From Capra hircus (taxonomy: Eukaryota; Chordata; Mammalia; Artiodactyla; Bovidae): a stretch of 64,000 nucleotides of DNA. The notes beneath the pieces are model-generated. The model made no database searches, was not told the DNA's origin, and worked only from the letters and a program-made list of their open reading frames with translations. Of this stretch, positions 34,037 to 44,959 are shown piece by piece; within the stretch, counting starts at the first letter, position 1, and each line of letters opens with the position of its first letter. Where the stretch lies: NCBI RefSeq assembly GCF_001704415.2, contig NC_030811.1:6672722-6736721 (forward strand), given 5' to 3'. The position numbers and the translations under genes were made by a program.

Positions 34037-36325
34037 TTACCTGCCTGAATGGTCTAGTGGTTTCCGCTACTTTCTTCAATTTAAGCCTGAATTTGGCAAT
34101 AAGGAGTTCATGATCTGAGCCACAGTCAGCTCTGTGTCTTGCTTCTCCAGTTCAGCTTCTCCATCTTTGGTTGCAAAGAATATAATCAATCTGATTTCAG
34201 TATTGACCATCTGGTGATGTCCATGTGTAGAGTCTTCTCTTGTGTTGTTGGAAGAGGGTGTTTACTATGACCAGTGTGTACTCCTGGAAAAACTCTGTTA
34301 GTCTTTGACCGGCTTCATTCTGTACTCCAAGGCCAAATTTGCCTGTTACTCCAGGTATCTTTTGACTTCCTGCTTTTGCATTCTAGTCCCCTATAATGAA
34401 AATGACATCTTTTTTGGGTGTTAATTCTAGAAGGTCTTGTAGGCCTTCATAGAACCACTCAACTTCAGCTTCTTCAGTGTTTCTGGTCAGGGCATAGACT
34501 TGGGTTACTGTGATACTGAAGGGTTTGCTAAGGAAACAAACAGAGATCATTCTGTTATTTTTGAGATGGCATCCAAGCACTGAATTTCAGACTCACTTTT
34601 TTATCCTATGATGGCTACTGCATTTCTTATAAGGAATTCTTGTCCATAGTAGTAGATATAATGGTCATCTGAGTTAAATTCCCCCATTCCAGTCCATTTT
34701 AATTTTCTGATTCCTAAAATGTCAATGTTCACTGTTGTGATCTCCTGTTTGAACACTTCTAATTTGCCTTGATTCTGGATCTAACATTCTATGTTCCTAT
34801 GCAACATTGCTCTTTACAGCATTGGACTTTACTTGCATCACCAGTCACATACACAACTGGGTATTTTTGCTTTGGAAGTGATGGGATTCCAGTTGAGCTA
34901 TTTCAAATCCTAAAAGATGATGCTTTGAAAGTGCTGCACTCAATATGCCAGCAAATTTTGAAAACTCAGCATTGGCCACAAGACTGGAAAAGGTCAATTT
35001 TCATCCCAATCCCAAAGAGAGGTAATGCCAAAGAATGTTGAAACTACTGCACAATTGTACTCATCTCACACGCTAGTAAAGTAATGTTCAAAATCCTCCA
35101 AGCGAGGCTTCAATGGTATGTGAACTGTGAACTTACAGATGTTCAAGCTGGTTTTAGAAAAGGCAGAGGAAGCAGAAATCAAATTGCCAACATCCATCGG
35201 ATCATCAAAAAAGCAAGAGGGTTCCAGAAAAACATCTACTTCTACCCTATTGACTACACCAAAGCCTTTGATTGTGTGGATCACAACAAACTGTGGGAAA
35301 TACTTCAAAAAATGGGAATACCAGACCACCTGACCCACCTCTTGAGAAACCTGTATGCAGGCCAGGAAGCAACAGTTAGAACTGGACATGGAACAATAGG
35401 CTGGTTCCAAATAGGGAAAGGAGTACCTCAAGGCTGTATATTGTTACCCTGCTTAGTTAACTTCTATGCAATGCACATCATGAGAAATGCTGGGCTGGAT
35501 GAAGCACAGCTGGAGTCAAGATTGTTGGGAGAAATATCAATAACCTCAGATACGCAGATGACACCACCCTTATGGCAGAACGTGAAGAAGAACTAAAGAG
35601 CCTCTTGTTGAAAGTGAAAGAGGAGAGTGAAAAAGTTGGCCTAAAACTTAACATTCAGAAAACTAAGATCATGGTTTCCAGTCCTATCACTTCATGGCAA
35701 ATAGATGGGGAAACAATGGAAACAGTGATGATTTTATTTTTGGGCTCCAAAATCACTGCAGATGGTGACTGCAGCCATGAAATTAAGAGATGCTTGCTCC
35801 TTGAAAGAAAAGCTATGACCAACCTGGACAGCATATTAGAAAGCAGAGACATTACTTTGCCGTCAAAGGTTCATCTAGTGAAAGCTTTGGTTTTTCCAGT
35901 AGTCATGTATGGATGTGAGAGTTGGACTGTAAAGAAAGCTGAGTGCTGAAGAATTGATGTTTTTGAACTATGGTGTTGGAGAAGACTCTTGAGAGTCTCT
36001 TTGACTGCAAGAAGATCCAACCAGTCCATCCTAAAGGAAATCAGTGCTGAATATTCGTTGGAAGTCCTGAAGCTGAAGCTGAAACTCCAATACTTTGGCC
36101 ACCTAATGTGAAGAACTGGCTCATTGGAAAAGACCCTGTTGCAGGGAAAGATTGAACGCAGGAGGAGAAGAAGATAACAGAGGATGAGGTGGTTGGATGG
36201 CATCACTGACTCAATGGACATGAGTTTGAGCAAACTTCAGAGGTTGGTGATGGACAGGGAAGGCTGACATGCTGCAGTCCATGTGATTGCAAAGAGTTGG
36301 ACACGACTGAGCAACTGAACTGAAC
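34037..36325 (+). mobile_element. BovB copy with inverted endonuclease end and sense RT end
   Basis: Positions 34037-34868 are antisense and encode the BovB 5' part, including the APE-type endonuclease region (minus strand GLQDLLELTPKKDVIFIIGD near 34383-34440). From about 34872 the strand switches: sense RT begins DGIPVELFQILKDDA, passes SDTQMTPPL near 35550 (frameshifted YADD region), and ends at the GAACTGAACTGA tail near 36325. Sequence between endonuclease and RT is missing at the junction. The geometry matches twin-primed insertion. Neither half is a functional ORF. Confidence 0.88.
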
Positions 36326-36390
36326 TGACCAGGCTGAATGCCTTTTTTATTGTTTGGAAATGACTGACTACACAGCATCAGTAAATTGGT

Positions 36391-36482
36391 TAAAAAAAAA
36401 AAAAAAAAAAAGAAAGACACCAGAGTGGGAGACTCTTCTGCTGCATTAATAATATACATATATTATCTATCTATCTATCTGT
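36391..36482. repeat. Poly-A run and (TATC)n microsatellite
   Basis: About 20 A bases at 36391-36410, then a tetranucleotide TATC repeat at about 36460-36481. Both are likely length-polymorphic. Confidence 0.85.
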
Positions 36483-36504
36483 ATTGATATATGTGTGCTT
36501 GTGT

Positions 36505-36630
36505 ATATTGGAGAGGGGCATGGCCACCCACGTCTGTATTCTTGCCTGGATAATCCTCATGGACAGAGGAGCCTGGTGGGCTACAGTCCATGGGGTCCCA
36601 AAGAGCTGGACATGAGCGACTAAGCACATA
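36505..36630 (+). repeat. Partial Bov-tA SINE, sense
   Basis: The central and 3' body (TTGCCTGGATAATCC ... GAGCCTGGTGGGCTACAGTCC ... GGACATGAGCGAC) without the tRNA head. Confidence 0.8.
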
Positions 36631-36654
36631 TGTGTATGTGTGTGTGTGTATAGT

Positions 36655-37815
36655 TGCTCAGTCATGTCCAACTCTTTGCACCCTATGGACTGCAGCACGC
36701 CAGGCTTCCCTGTCCTTCACCTTCTCCTGGAGCTTGCTCAAACTCATGTCCATTGAGTGAGTGATGCCATGCACCATCTCATCCTTTGCTGTTCCCTTAT
36801 CCTCCTGCTTTCAATCTTTCCCAGCATCAGGCTCTTTTCTAATGAGTCAGTTCTTCGCAACAGGTGGCCAAAGTATTGGCCCTTCAGCTTCAGCTTCAGT
36901 CCTTCCAAAGAATATTCAGGCTGTTTTCCTTTAGGTTTGACTGATGTGATCTCTGTGTAGCCCAAGGGTCTCTCAAGAGTCTTCTCCAACACCACAGTTC
37001 AAAAGCATCAATTCTTTTGTGATCAGCCTTCTTTACAGTCCAACTCTCACATCCATACATGACTACTGGAAAACTCATAGCTTTCTCTATACAGACCTTT
37101 GTTGGCAAAGCGATATCTTTGCTGTTTAATACACTGTCTAGATTTGTCATACCTTTCCTTCCATGGAGCAAGCATCTTCTAATTGCATGGCTGCAGTCAT
37201 CATCCACAGTAATTTTGGAGCCCAAGAAAAGAAAATGTGTCACTGTTTCTACTTTTTCCCTTTCTACTTGAGATGAAGTGGATGGGACCAGATGCCATGA
37301 TCTTTGTATTTTGAATGTTGAGTTTTAAGCCAGCTTTTTCACTCTCCTCTTTTACTCTCATCAAGAGGCTGTTTAGTTCCTCTTTGATTTCTGGCATAAG
37401 GGTGGCATCATCTGCGTATCTGAAGTGATTGATATTTTCTTGGCAATCTTGATTCCAGCTTGTGCTTCATCCAGCCCAGCATTTCTCATGATGTTCTCCA
37501 CATATAAGTAAAGTAAACAGGGTGACAGCATACAGCCTTGTCATACTCGTTTCCCAATTTTGAACCAGTCTGTTGTTCCATGCAAGGTTCTAACTGCTGC
37601 TTCTTGACCCACAAACAGATTTCTCAGGAGACAGGTGAGGATGTCTGATATTCCCAACTCTTGAAGATCACAGTTTGTTGTGGTCCACACAGTCAAATTC
37701 TTCACCATAGTCAATGAAGCAGAATTAGATGTTTTTCTTGAACTCCCTTGCTTTCTCTATGATCCAATGGATGTTGGCAATTTGATATCTGGTTCCTCTG
37801 CTTTTTGTAAGCCCA
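36655..37815 (-). mobile_element. BovB LINE, antisense
   Basis: Antisense from the 3' end (GTTGCTCAGTCATGTCC) through the YADD region near 37420 to the middle of RT at about 37815. Multiple frame breaks. Confidence 0.9.
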
Positions 37816-37829
37816 GCATGGAAAATTGT

Positions 37830-37890
37830 GGATATTATTATATATTTATTATATATGTGTATATATATCATGTATATCTTTTTAAAAAGT
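37830..37890. repeat. TA-rich low-complexity tract
   Basis: ATTATATATTTATTATATATGTGTATATATATC, between an antisense and a sense BovB piece. Confidence 0.8.
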
Positions 37891-37937
37891 CACGTGCCTT
37901 AAGTATCAGGGAAGGGAGCCAAATCCTTGGTAATTAG

Positions 37938-38115
37938 TAAAGCTAGTGGAGGTGATAGAATTCTGGCCGAACTCTTTAAAATTCTGAAAGATGATGCTGT
38001 TAATGTGCTGCACTCAGTGTGCCAGCAAATCTGGAAAACTCAGCGATCGCCACAGGATTGGGAAAGGTCAGTTTTCATTCCAATCTCAAAGAAAGTGAGT
38101 GCTAAAGTATGGCGA
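37938..38115 (+). mobile_element. BovB RT fragment, sense
   Basis: ASGGDRILAELFKILKDDAVNVLHS and following text match the N-terminal RT of BovB. This is the part missing from the adjacent antisense copy, so the two may be one element with an inverted 5' end. Confidence 0.8.
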
Positions 38116-38404
38116 ATAATTACATTGAATATATTTCAATCCATCCTCGGGGACATTTACACTGCACATTCTTATTACAAAACAAGTATTCATGTGCCCA
38201 TGTGCACATTATTTTGATGAAATGATTAAAGTAATGGGTGGGAAATAAATAGCAGAACGATTTTCTTTGTCTCATCTACAGCATTAACCTGGGATGCAAG
38301 AATAAGAATAACTGAATGTATTTATACTGAAAATTACCACTGCAGCTAGCTTGCTTTCTTTTTTCATCTTAAGCCTGAATTTAATTTTCTTTGAGGGCTA
38401 TGCG

Positions 38405-38590
38405 TGGTTCTTTGGTTGAATATTTGCTTGTGTTGTAATACAATACAACACAAGTTTTAATATAATAAATACAATATTACATTATTAATTAACAATTCCT
38501 TATAATTTACATTATAATATTACATTACTAATGCAATATTGTATTTATTGTAATACAATAAAGTTGTAATACAATAGCATGTTAAATTCA
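38405..38590. repeat. AT-rich segment with inverted and direct repeats
   Basis: Includes a perfect 11-bp inverted repeat around a 6-base loop at 38427-38454 (CTTGTGTTGTA / TACAACACAAG) and further copies of TTGTAATACAAT at about 38560 and 38575. No coding or named-repeat identity was seen. Confidence 0.65.
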
Positions 38591-38752
38591 CACCTAACAA
38601 TTTTGATTGAGACACTGATGATGAAAACCATAGAGACCAAGTCCTCCCACATTCTGCAGAGTGAAACAGAATCTGTCCACTCAGAGTGACCGCCTCTGCT
38701 GGAGCCCTGTGCTTCTTCGCCAGGTGCTTCTCATATCTTTGAGCCTTTGCTA

Positions 38753-38960
38753 AGTTCCCGGGTGGCTCAGATGGTAAAGTGTCTGCCTACTATGGGGGAG
38801 ACCTGGGTTCAATCCCTGGGTCAAGAAGATCCTCTGGGGAAGGACATGGTGACCCACTCCAGTACTCTTGCCTGGAAAATCCCATGGACAAAGGAGCATG
38901 GTAGGCTATAGTCCATGGGGTCGCAAATAGTCGGACACAACTGAGTGACTTCACTTCACT
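38753..38960 (+). repeat. Bov-tA SINE, sense
   Basis: Head CCCGGGTGGCTCAGATGGTAAAG, middle GACCCACTCCAGTACTCTTGCC, end GGTCGCAAATAGTCGGACAC. Complete. Confidence 0.9.
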
Positions 38961-39636
38961 TTAGCGACGGAACAACAACAGCAATATTTTCTTTCCAATA
39001 GTATGTTAGTTTCTACTGTATAGCAAAGTGAGGCAGCTATAGATGGATAACATCTGTGTTAAAGGTATAGTTCTGTTTGTTTGGGGGAAGTCAGGGCAAG
39101 GCATATGTCCTCTTTTGGACAGAATGGGTGAGGGCATGGAGAAGATGATTTTAAGACGACCAAGCAAGGAGAGTTGGCATAGGTCACATGTGACGTCCAG
39201 ACCATGTTGGAAGGACATGGGAATGTGCTTGGGGAAAGCCTACAATTACTAGGTGAAGAGGACCCATTGGAAGAGGAGAAAAGGGACAGGAATGTCTCTA
39301 TTTTATCCACAGATTTAAAAGAATTTTTGCAGCAGGAAAGCCACAAAGGTCTCAGAAACCTTGGTTACACATAATTTCTACCAGTACATAATGATGAATC
39401 CAAGGAGAATGTAGACTTTGACTGACAGAGGGGTTGAGAATGTGGCTCAAACCTTCCGGGGGAAAAAGGGGATGGGAGATGTCTGGAGGGTGGACCAAGT
39501 CTACACCAAAATCATCTTGGACTTTCACAAAAAAACTGAAATTCATCCCTGTGTTCTTAGAAGGAGTAGTAGTGCTCTCCAAGGGGCGGTGGAGGGGGGG
39601 AATTCAATTTGCACAAATATGAGAGAACAGAAAAGT

Positions 39637-39642
39637 TTTATT
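39637..39642 (-). terminator. Candidate GIMAP4 poly(A) signal
   Basis: TTTATT on the plus strand is AATAAA on the minus strand, followed on that strand by TGTTCTCTC. It lies about 770 bases past the GIMAP4 stop codon, and no canonical hexamer was noticed in between. Confidence 0.45.
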
Positions 39643-40408
39643 AAAATAACAATAAGCAAACAATTCATCTGCATGGGGCAGCTGTTAGTTTCACAGGAAA
39701 AGGAGAGAATTGGTTATTCAGCAAACTGGTTGTTGTTGGTCAAAGATTTCCTACAGATACATCTGAATACACCAAGCATTATTCTCTTATCTGTTGAATA
39801 TCTTTTGGGACTTTTGGCATTTCAAGTAGTTGAGTTCTGAAAAATCTATTTGCCAGAGAACTCTTTGTTCATAATGGTCAGTTGATAAGGAACACTTTGA
39901 GGCCTTCAGTAAAATTATAAGTGAACAAATTTTCACTCATCTAGAAGGATTTCTATCAGTACCTCCTTCTGTAAGCTTAACTAAAGGAAAGAATCGATCT
40001 TTCTAATAAACTAAAAGGGTAAGATGATCAGCGCCGTCTAAAGACAAAATAAGTGAGAAAAGCTGTAGGGGAAGATCACCCACCAATCTAGAAAGAATCT
40101 AGAGGAGAAATCTCATCTAGGGATAAAAAGAGAAAGCTCGGGGCATCTTCTTTGGTCTCCTGCATTCTGTCTTGGTGTCTCTGAGAAAGAATTCATAAAT
40201 AGGGAGCATCAATACTTTCTGCTTCAGAGTTTCACAAGTTGAGAATTTATCCCTTCCCTGTTAAATCAATCAAACATATACCAGTTATCAATAGTGAACT
40301 TACTCTCCTTAGCCCTGAGAGTCTCAGAGAAAAAGGAGAATTCTCTGAGTTACATGGGGCAGGACCACCCGACAATATGCAGGAAATATAGACATATTTT
40401 CATGAAGT

Positions 40409-41319
40409 TTAATCCTTAAACAGAGAGGAAAAACCTCGTAACACATTAAGGATGATTTCAAGTATCTTATTCTGACTCAAAATATCATCTCTGGCTGTTT
40501 GCTGCCTTGAAATCCAGTAAGCTTCCCTTTCTGCCAATTGCCTTTCCATTTCCACCTTCCGCTTTTGCTGTTCTAGTTCATCCTTCAGCTTTCTGATTTC
40601 CTCTTCGAACTCCTGTTTTATCTGAGCTTTCGCTCTCTCAAGCTCTGCTCTGTAATATTCTTGTAACACTTGGATTTGTTTCTGAATCTCCTCCTCGGTC
40701 TTCTGATACTGGCTATTTGTGTAGTATCTCCCCTTGCACTTGTTCACCACATCCTGGACCAGGGCCAGCAGCTGCTCCCTCTGGTCCTCCTGCTCAGCTC
40801 CTGTGGCCTTGTTGTTGAAAACACAGTAGCGATTTCTGAACTTGTGAATGAGCTCTTGGATGGCTGTAGGAGCTTGCTTTAAGTAATCACGGAAATCCAT
40901 GCCTTCTAAGTCATCTTTCCGGGTGAATAAGAGAATCATGTGTTCCCTAGCTCTCTCTCCAAACATCGTCAGGATCTTCTCTGTGGCTTTCTGGTCTTCC
41001 GGTGTGTAATGGCCCAGTGGGATGACCAGGAGCAGAGAGTGAGGCCCCGGGGAGGTCAGCACCATGCAGCGGCTAATCTCCTTGAGAGTCTCAGCATCTG
41101 GGGCCTCCGTGTCAAAAAGGCCAGGTGTGTCGATGACGACAACTTCTCTCCCCTTCCAGGTGCTGCTTCCTTTCTCACAGTGCTTGGTGATGGATACAGC
41201 AGAAAAGCTAGACAGAAACACTTTCTTTCTGAGGATGCTGTTTCCTGTTGCGCTTTTTCCTGCCCCAGTCTTACCCACTAAGACAAGTCTCAGCTGGGAA
41301 TCTCCAGAGTTTGCAAGCC
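40409..41319 (-). CDS. GIMAP4: GIMAP4, main coding exon (GTPase domain and coiled coil)
   Basis: The minus-strand acceptor TATGTTCCAG ends at 41320. The exon completes a glycine codon and runs LANSGDSQLRLVLVG to the stop at 40409-40411. Joined to 43916-43955 it gives 316 residues (human GIMAP4 has 329). The AIG1/GIMAP domain shows G1 GKTGAGKS (29-36), G3 DTPG (77-80), G4 TRKD (146-149) and a G5-like YCVFNNKATG (178-187). Residues about 215-295 form a charged coiled coil rich in E, K and Q, and no hydrophobic membrane anchor follows. Family knowledge: GIMAP4 is a cytosolic lymphocyte GTPase that hydrolyses GTP and affects T-cell death and secretion. Gene order next to GIMAP6, in opposite orientation, agrees with the mammalian cluster. 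The exon appears intact. Confidence 0.96.
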
Positions 41320-41402
41320 CTGGAACATAAGGAAACAGAAGATCCAGTGTTTGAATGAACTTCAAATGTCTCCCCTGCAAGGCTCCTGCCCACTGAATAA
41401 AT

Positions 41403-41680
41403 ATTCAACCCTGAATATTCATTGAAAGGACTGATGCTGAAGCTGAAGCTCCAATACTTTGGCCACTTGATGCAAAGAGCAGACTCACTGGAAAAGATTC
41501 TGATGCTGGGAAAGGTTGAAGGCAAAAGGAGAAGGGGGTGGCAGAGGATAAAATGGCTAGACAGCATCACCAAATCAATGGACATGAATTTGAGCAAACT
41601 CCAGGAGACAGTGGAGGACAGAGGATCCTGGCAAGCTGCACTCCATGGGCATGACTTAGCAACTGAACAGGAATAACAAC
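41403..41680 (+). mobile_element. BovB 3' end, sense, in the GIMAP4 intron
   Basis: TGAATATTCATTGAAAGGACTGATGC ... CATGGACATGAATTTGAGC matches the BovB 3' end. It lies about 80 bases upstream of the GIMAP4 main exon acceptor, antisense to the gene. Confidence 0.88.
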
Positions 41681-42980
41681 AGATATTTTTCAGGATCCCT
41701 TTCAGCTCTTACTCTGACCTTGTGGAAGCAAACAGCTCATAGAGGAGGAAACAATGTGATTAAGAAGAGGACTCTGAGTTGCTGCCAGTAGCTGTTCTTC
41801 ATAAGATAGGAGGTATCACAAAATTGACTGTGCATATTCGACTTCCTAGGAAAGTTGAAAGTTAATATCAGAGCAGTAGAGCACAGTAATTGAAACCTGA
41901 ATTTAAACACCAAATCATCTACCAGCTCTTTCTGTGCTGGTATTCAGCAAGTCTCTGCATATCTCTGCAATGTCAAAGTCCTCTGGATTTGTCAGGCATA
42001 GACCCAGGACCAGAGGGAAGGCAACTGACAATCACATGTGAAAGCTTGTTTTTCCGAGAAAGCAAACTTTGCTGTCGGGCCCTTGAACTTAAGGGTCTGA
42101 TTCCTGCATGAGGAATTCTATGTTATATTTACCCATTTCTGCTTTGAGACAATGCCTACATTATCGCATGTACAACATTATAGACACTGTTACCAACTCC
42201 AGTTTATTTTCAGAGCCATCACCATTCACCCAGGTCCTCAGACTGGAAAGCTAGGAGTCGCCCTTGACTCCCCTCTTTCCCCACTTTCCAGACCCAACCC
42301 ATCAGCATGTTCTCTTGGCTCCAAATCTGTTCGCCTGTCTCTGGTTTGAAGATCATCATTCCAGTCCAGATTCCATCACCACCCCTGCCTCAGCAGTCTC
42401 CTAACAGGTGTCTCCACTTCTTCTTTGTTCCTTTCAGTCTATTCTGTGAGGTGGGCTAACCTTGAAAAAATATCAGTCAAATAGGACCAGGAACTTGCAA
42501 AAACCCCTCCTGTGATGTCCACAAAAATCTGTAGTTAATCTCCATCTCCCACACACTTTCTGATGAAGTGTTTGCTGCTCCCTGAATCCCTAAGGCAGAG
42601 TTTTCCCCATTTCAGAACCAGAATCCTGGGATAAAAGAAGTAAATTTCCCAATGCTGCAAACACTGGATATGGGATGGCTAAGATTTATCTAAGAAAAAA
42701 TGTACATAAGAATTCAGAGTATTCTTAATAGTTAGCTTCACAGTAGAAGCTCCAACCTAAGGAGATCCCAGGGCATTGGTTGGCCTTAGAGAGAGGGTGT
42801 AGGAAATTCATGGCCTGACAGTGAAAATGCACCAAGGCCAGTGCCAACACCATAACCATTGGCCAGTGCTGATAATGAATGGATGGCAACCTCTGAAGAT
42901 GGCAGCCATAGCCACGAAGGAGTCCATCTCTGCACTCATGCCTCTTGGGAAGGTGGATTCTCAGCTCCTCTCATCAGGAT
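41681..42980. other. GIMAP4 intron, no further gene
   Basis: Intronic DNA between the two GIMAP4 coding exons. No other exon was recognised. Confidence 0.6.
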
Positions 42981-42984
42981 GCTG

Positions 42985-43440
42985 AGTCTGTTTCTCCAAC
43001 CCTTCAGTCTGACTGGGCCTTGTGACTTGCTTTGGATCATAGGATCATGGAAACATGGTTAAGCAGAGAATCCAAAAGCACTGACACATTGCGCTTGCCT
43101 TCTCTTTCTGATTTTTGGAACCCTACACCTGCCCTGGACTACCCTACTTGATGAGGGGCACAAGGCCCTGTCACCCTGTCTGCCTGGCCAACCCAGAGCT
43201 TGCTGACCACCAGATACGTCTGTGAGGCCACCCAAGATTATTTTGTGTTGCATCCTGAACCACCAGCCGAGCACCCACACATGAGTCAAGTCTGGCTGAA
43301 ATTAGCCAGGTTGGTGCAGACCCAAGCACAGCCCAAATGAGTGACCCTCAAAATTAAGAGTCAAGTAAATTGTTGCTGTTTTAGGTTCCTAAATTGCAGA
43401 GTGATTTGCTAAACCAGCAAAAGCTCAAATGATAGAATCT
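42985..43440 (+). repeat. MLT1-type (MaLR) LTR
   Basis: GGGCCTTGTGACTTGCTTTGG at the left and TAAATTGTTGCTGTTTTAGGTTCCTAAATTGCAGAGTGATTTGCTA at the right are characteristic of MLT1 LTRs. This is an old mammal-wide insertion in the GIMAP4 intron. Confidence 0.7.
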
Positions 43441-43915
43441 ATTCCTAGGACAAAGGGGTAGAGGGAGGGTTATATGAGAAAGGGAGTGATTAGTCTGTTG
43501 AGTTTGTTGCTTAGAGTGAGGCCACTGGGAGCAGGGAAATTAGGGGCCTGAATGAGGCATTGATCACCCCCATGTTCCTTCTTCCCAGTCCTCTCAGGCT
43601 GAAGAGAGGGGCAGAGAAACCACCTGGGAGGCCACAACCCCTGATTCGTGTGCCCACATGGCAGGAAGTAGCAAGTAAGAAACCTCATCAAGCCCGGGAG
43701 CAGTCAGGGTATTGGAACTCTCCTCGCTCGCTGTTAAGCTACATCACAAGGAAGATGCAGCAGGGTGGAGAGAATGAGAGAGCAGAGCAAATGAAGGGAA
43801 ACTGAGAAATGTGGTTGAAGATGTTTTGCTCTTGTACAGGTTGGCTGGGTGACAGGGCAGGAGAGTCCCAGCCCTCCCCACCAAGCCTGGCTGCCCTTCC
43901 CAAGCAGCGTCTCAC

Positions 43916-43955
43916 CGTGGCTGGTCCTGGGGTCGCTGAGGTACTGGGCTGCCAT
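43916..43955 (-). CDS. GIMAP4: GIMAP4, first coding exon
   Basis: The minus-strand acceptor TTTATTCCCAG ends at 43970. After a 14-base leader, ATG at 43953-43955 opens MAAQYLSDPRTSH plus one base, followed by the donor GTGAG at 43915. The MAAQY start is that of GIMAP4. Phase 1 joins exactly to the exon at 41319. The N-terminal tail before the G domain is shorter than in human, which accounts for most of the length difference. Confidence 0.9.
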
Positions 43956-44629
43956 TGTGGTTTGGATTCCTGGGAATAAAGAGACAGAACTATGTTATGT
44001 CAGGGAAATGCAGAACAAACGGGAAACATCGACCTCCTGTAAACAACATCTTCTCTTTCTTCATAACTTGCTAGTTGATCTCTCCTCTATTTCTCAATAC
44101 TTAATTCTGCTCTCAGTCTCATTTTCAGACTGCCAAACTTCTTTACACGGATGTTAGTGCTTCAGCTGCTTCCTTGGCACTGGTTCTGGGTGCCCTTCCC
44201 TCCTCTATTCAATTATTGCTCTGAGTGCCATTTATAGGTAGTCTGCAGCCTGGACCCATCCCAGTGTTACAACCTTTTCTATCCCAGTCAAATTCTCCAG
44301 TTGACAATTTTGTGGGCATCTCAAACCTATTTGGACAAAATGAAACCCTGACTTCCATCCCCAGCCTGGTTCGAATTTCAGTAAGTGGCATCACAAAATG
44401 GCTCGTGAAGAACCTCAGGGTCATCTCTAAAACACTTCTTTCCTCACTTGCTCACAGTCCATCACCAAATCCTATAGATTTTAATTCCCCAAATGAAAAA
44501 TTATCCATTTCTCTCCATCTCCATGTGAATCCAGTCCTATCATTTGATTGCAATGTAGTAGGCTCCCAGATGATACTGTATCTTCAATCCCTCCTCTACT
44601 CAATAGTCAGATGCCTTTTTAAAATTTAT

Positions 44630-44880
44630 AATCAAAGGATAATTGCTTTACAGCATTGGATTGGTTTCTACCAAACATCAACATGAATCAGTCATAGGTT
44701 TACCATGTTCGCTCCCACTTGAACATCCCTCCCACCTCCCTCCACATCCTGCCCCTCTAGGTTGTTACTGAGCCCCGTTTTCAGGTCCCTGAGTCATACA
44801 GCAAATTCCCATTGGCTGCTTATTTTATATATGGTAATTATATTTCCATGTTACTCTCTCTATACATAGTCAGATGCCTT
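44630..44880 (-). mobile_element. L1 3'UTR fragment, antisense
   Basis: TTTCTACCAAACATCAACATGAATCAGTCATAGG ... CAGCAAATTCCCATTGGCTGC is the antisense of the ruminant L1 3'UTR/ORF2-end region. It lies in the first GIMAP4 intron. Confidence 0.75.
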
Positions 44881-44959
44881 TTTGATATTTGGCTTTTTTT
44901 CTCATTTAGATTTTCTAATGGATTGCTTTTTTTTTTTTTTTTTAATTTTTCAAATAGTT

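Noticed and set aside
41320..41380. Extension of the GIMAP4 main frame upstream to an in-frame Met (MQGRHLKFIQTLDLLFPYVP)
   Set aside because: This is intron read-through before the CAG acceptor at 41320. The true start is the MAAQY exon at 43955, which joins in phase.
41403..41680. Extra GIMAP4 exon upstream of the main exon
   Set aside because: The sequence is a sense BovB 3' end, antisense to the gene, with no donor/acceptor pair in the GIMAP4 direction.
43734..43915. Continuation of the MAAQY frame beyond 43916
   Set aside because: Sequence after 43916 starts with GTGAG, a splice donor, and the residues no longer resemble GIMAP4.
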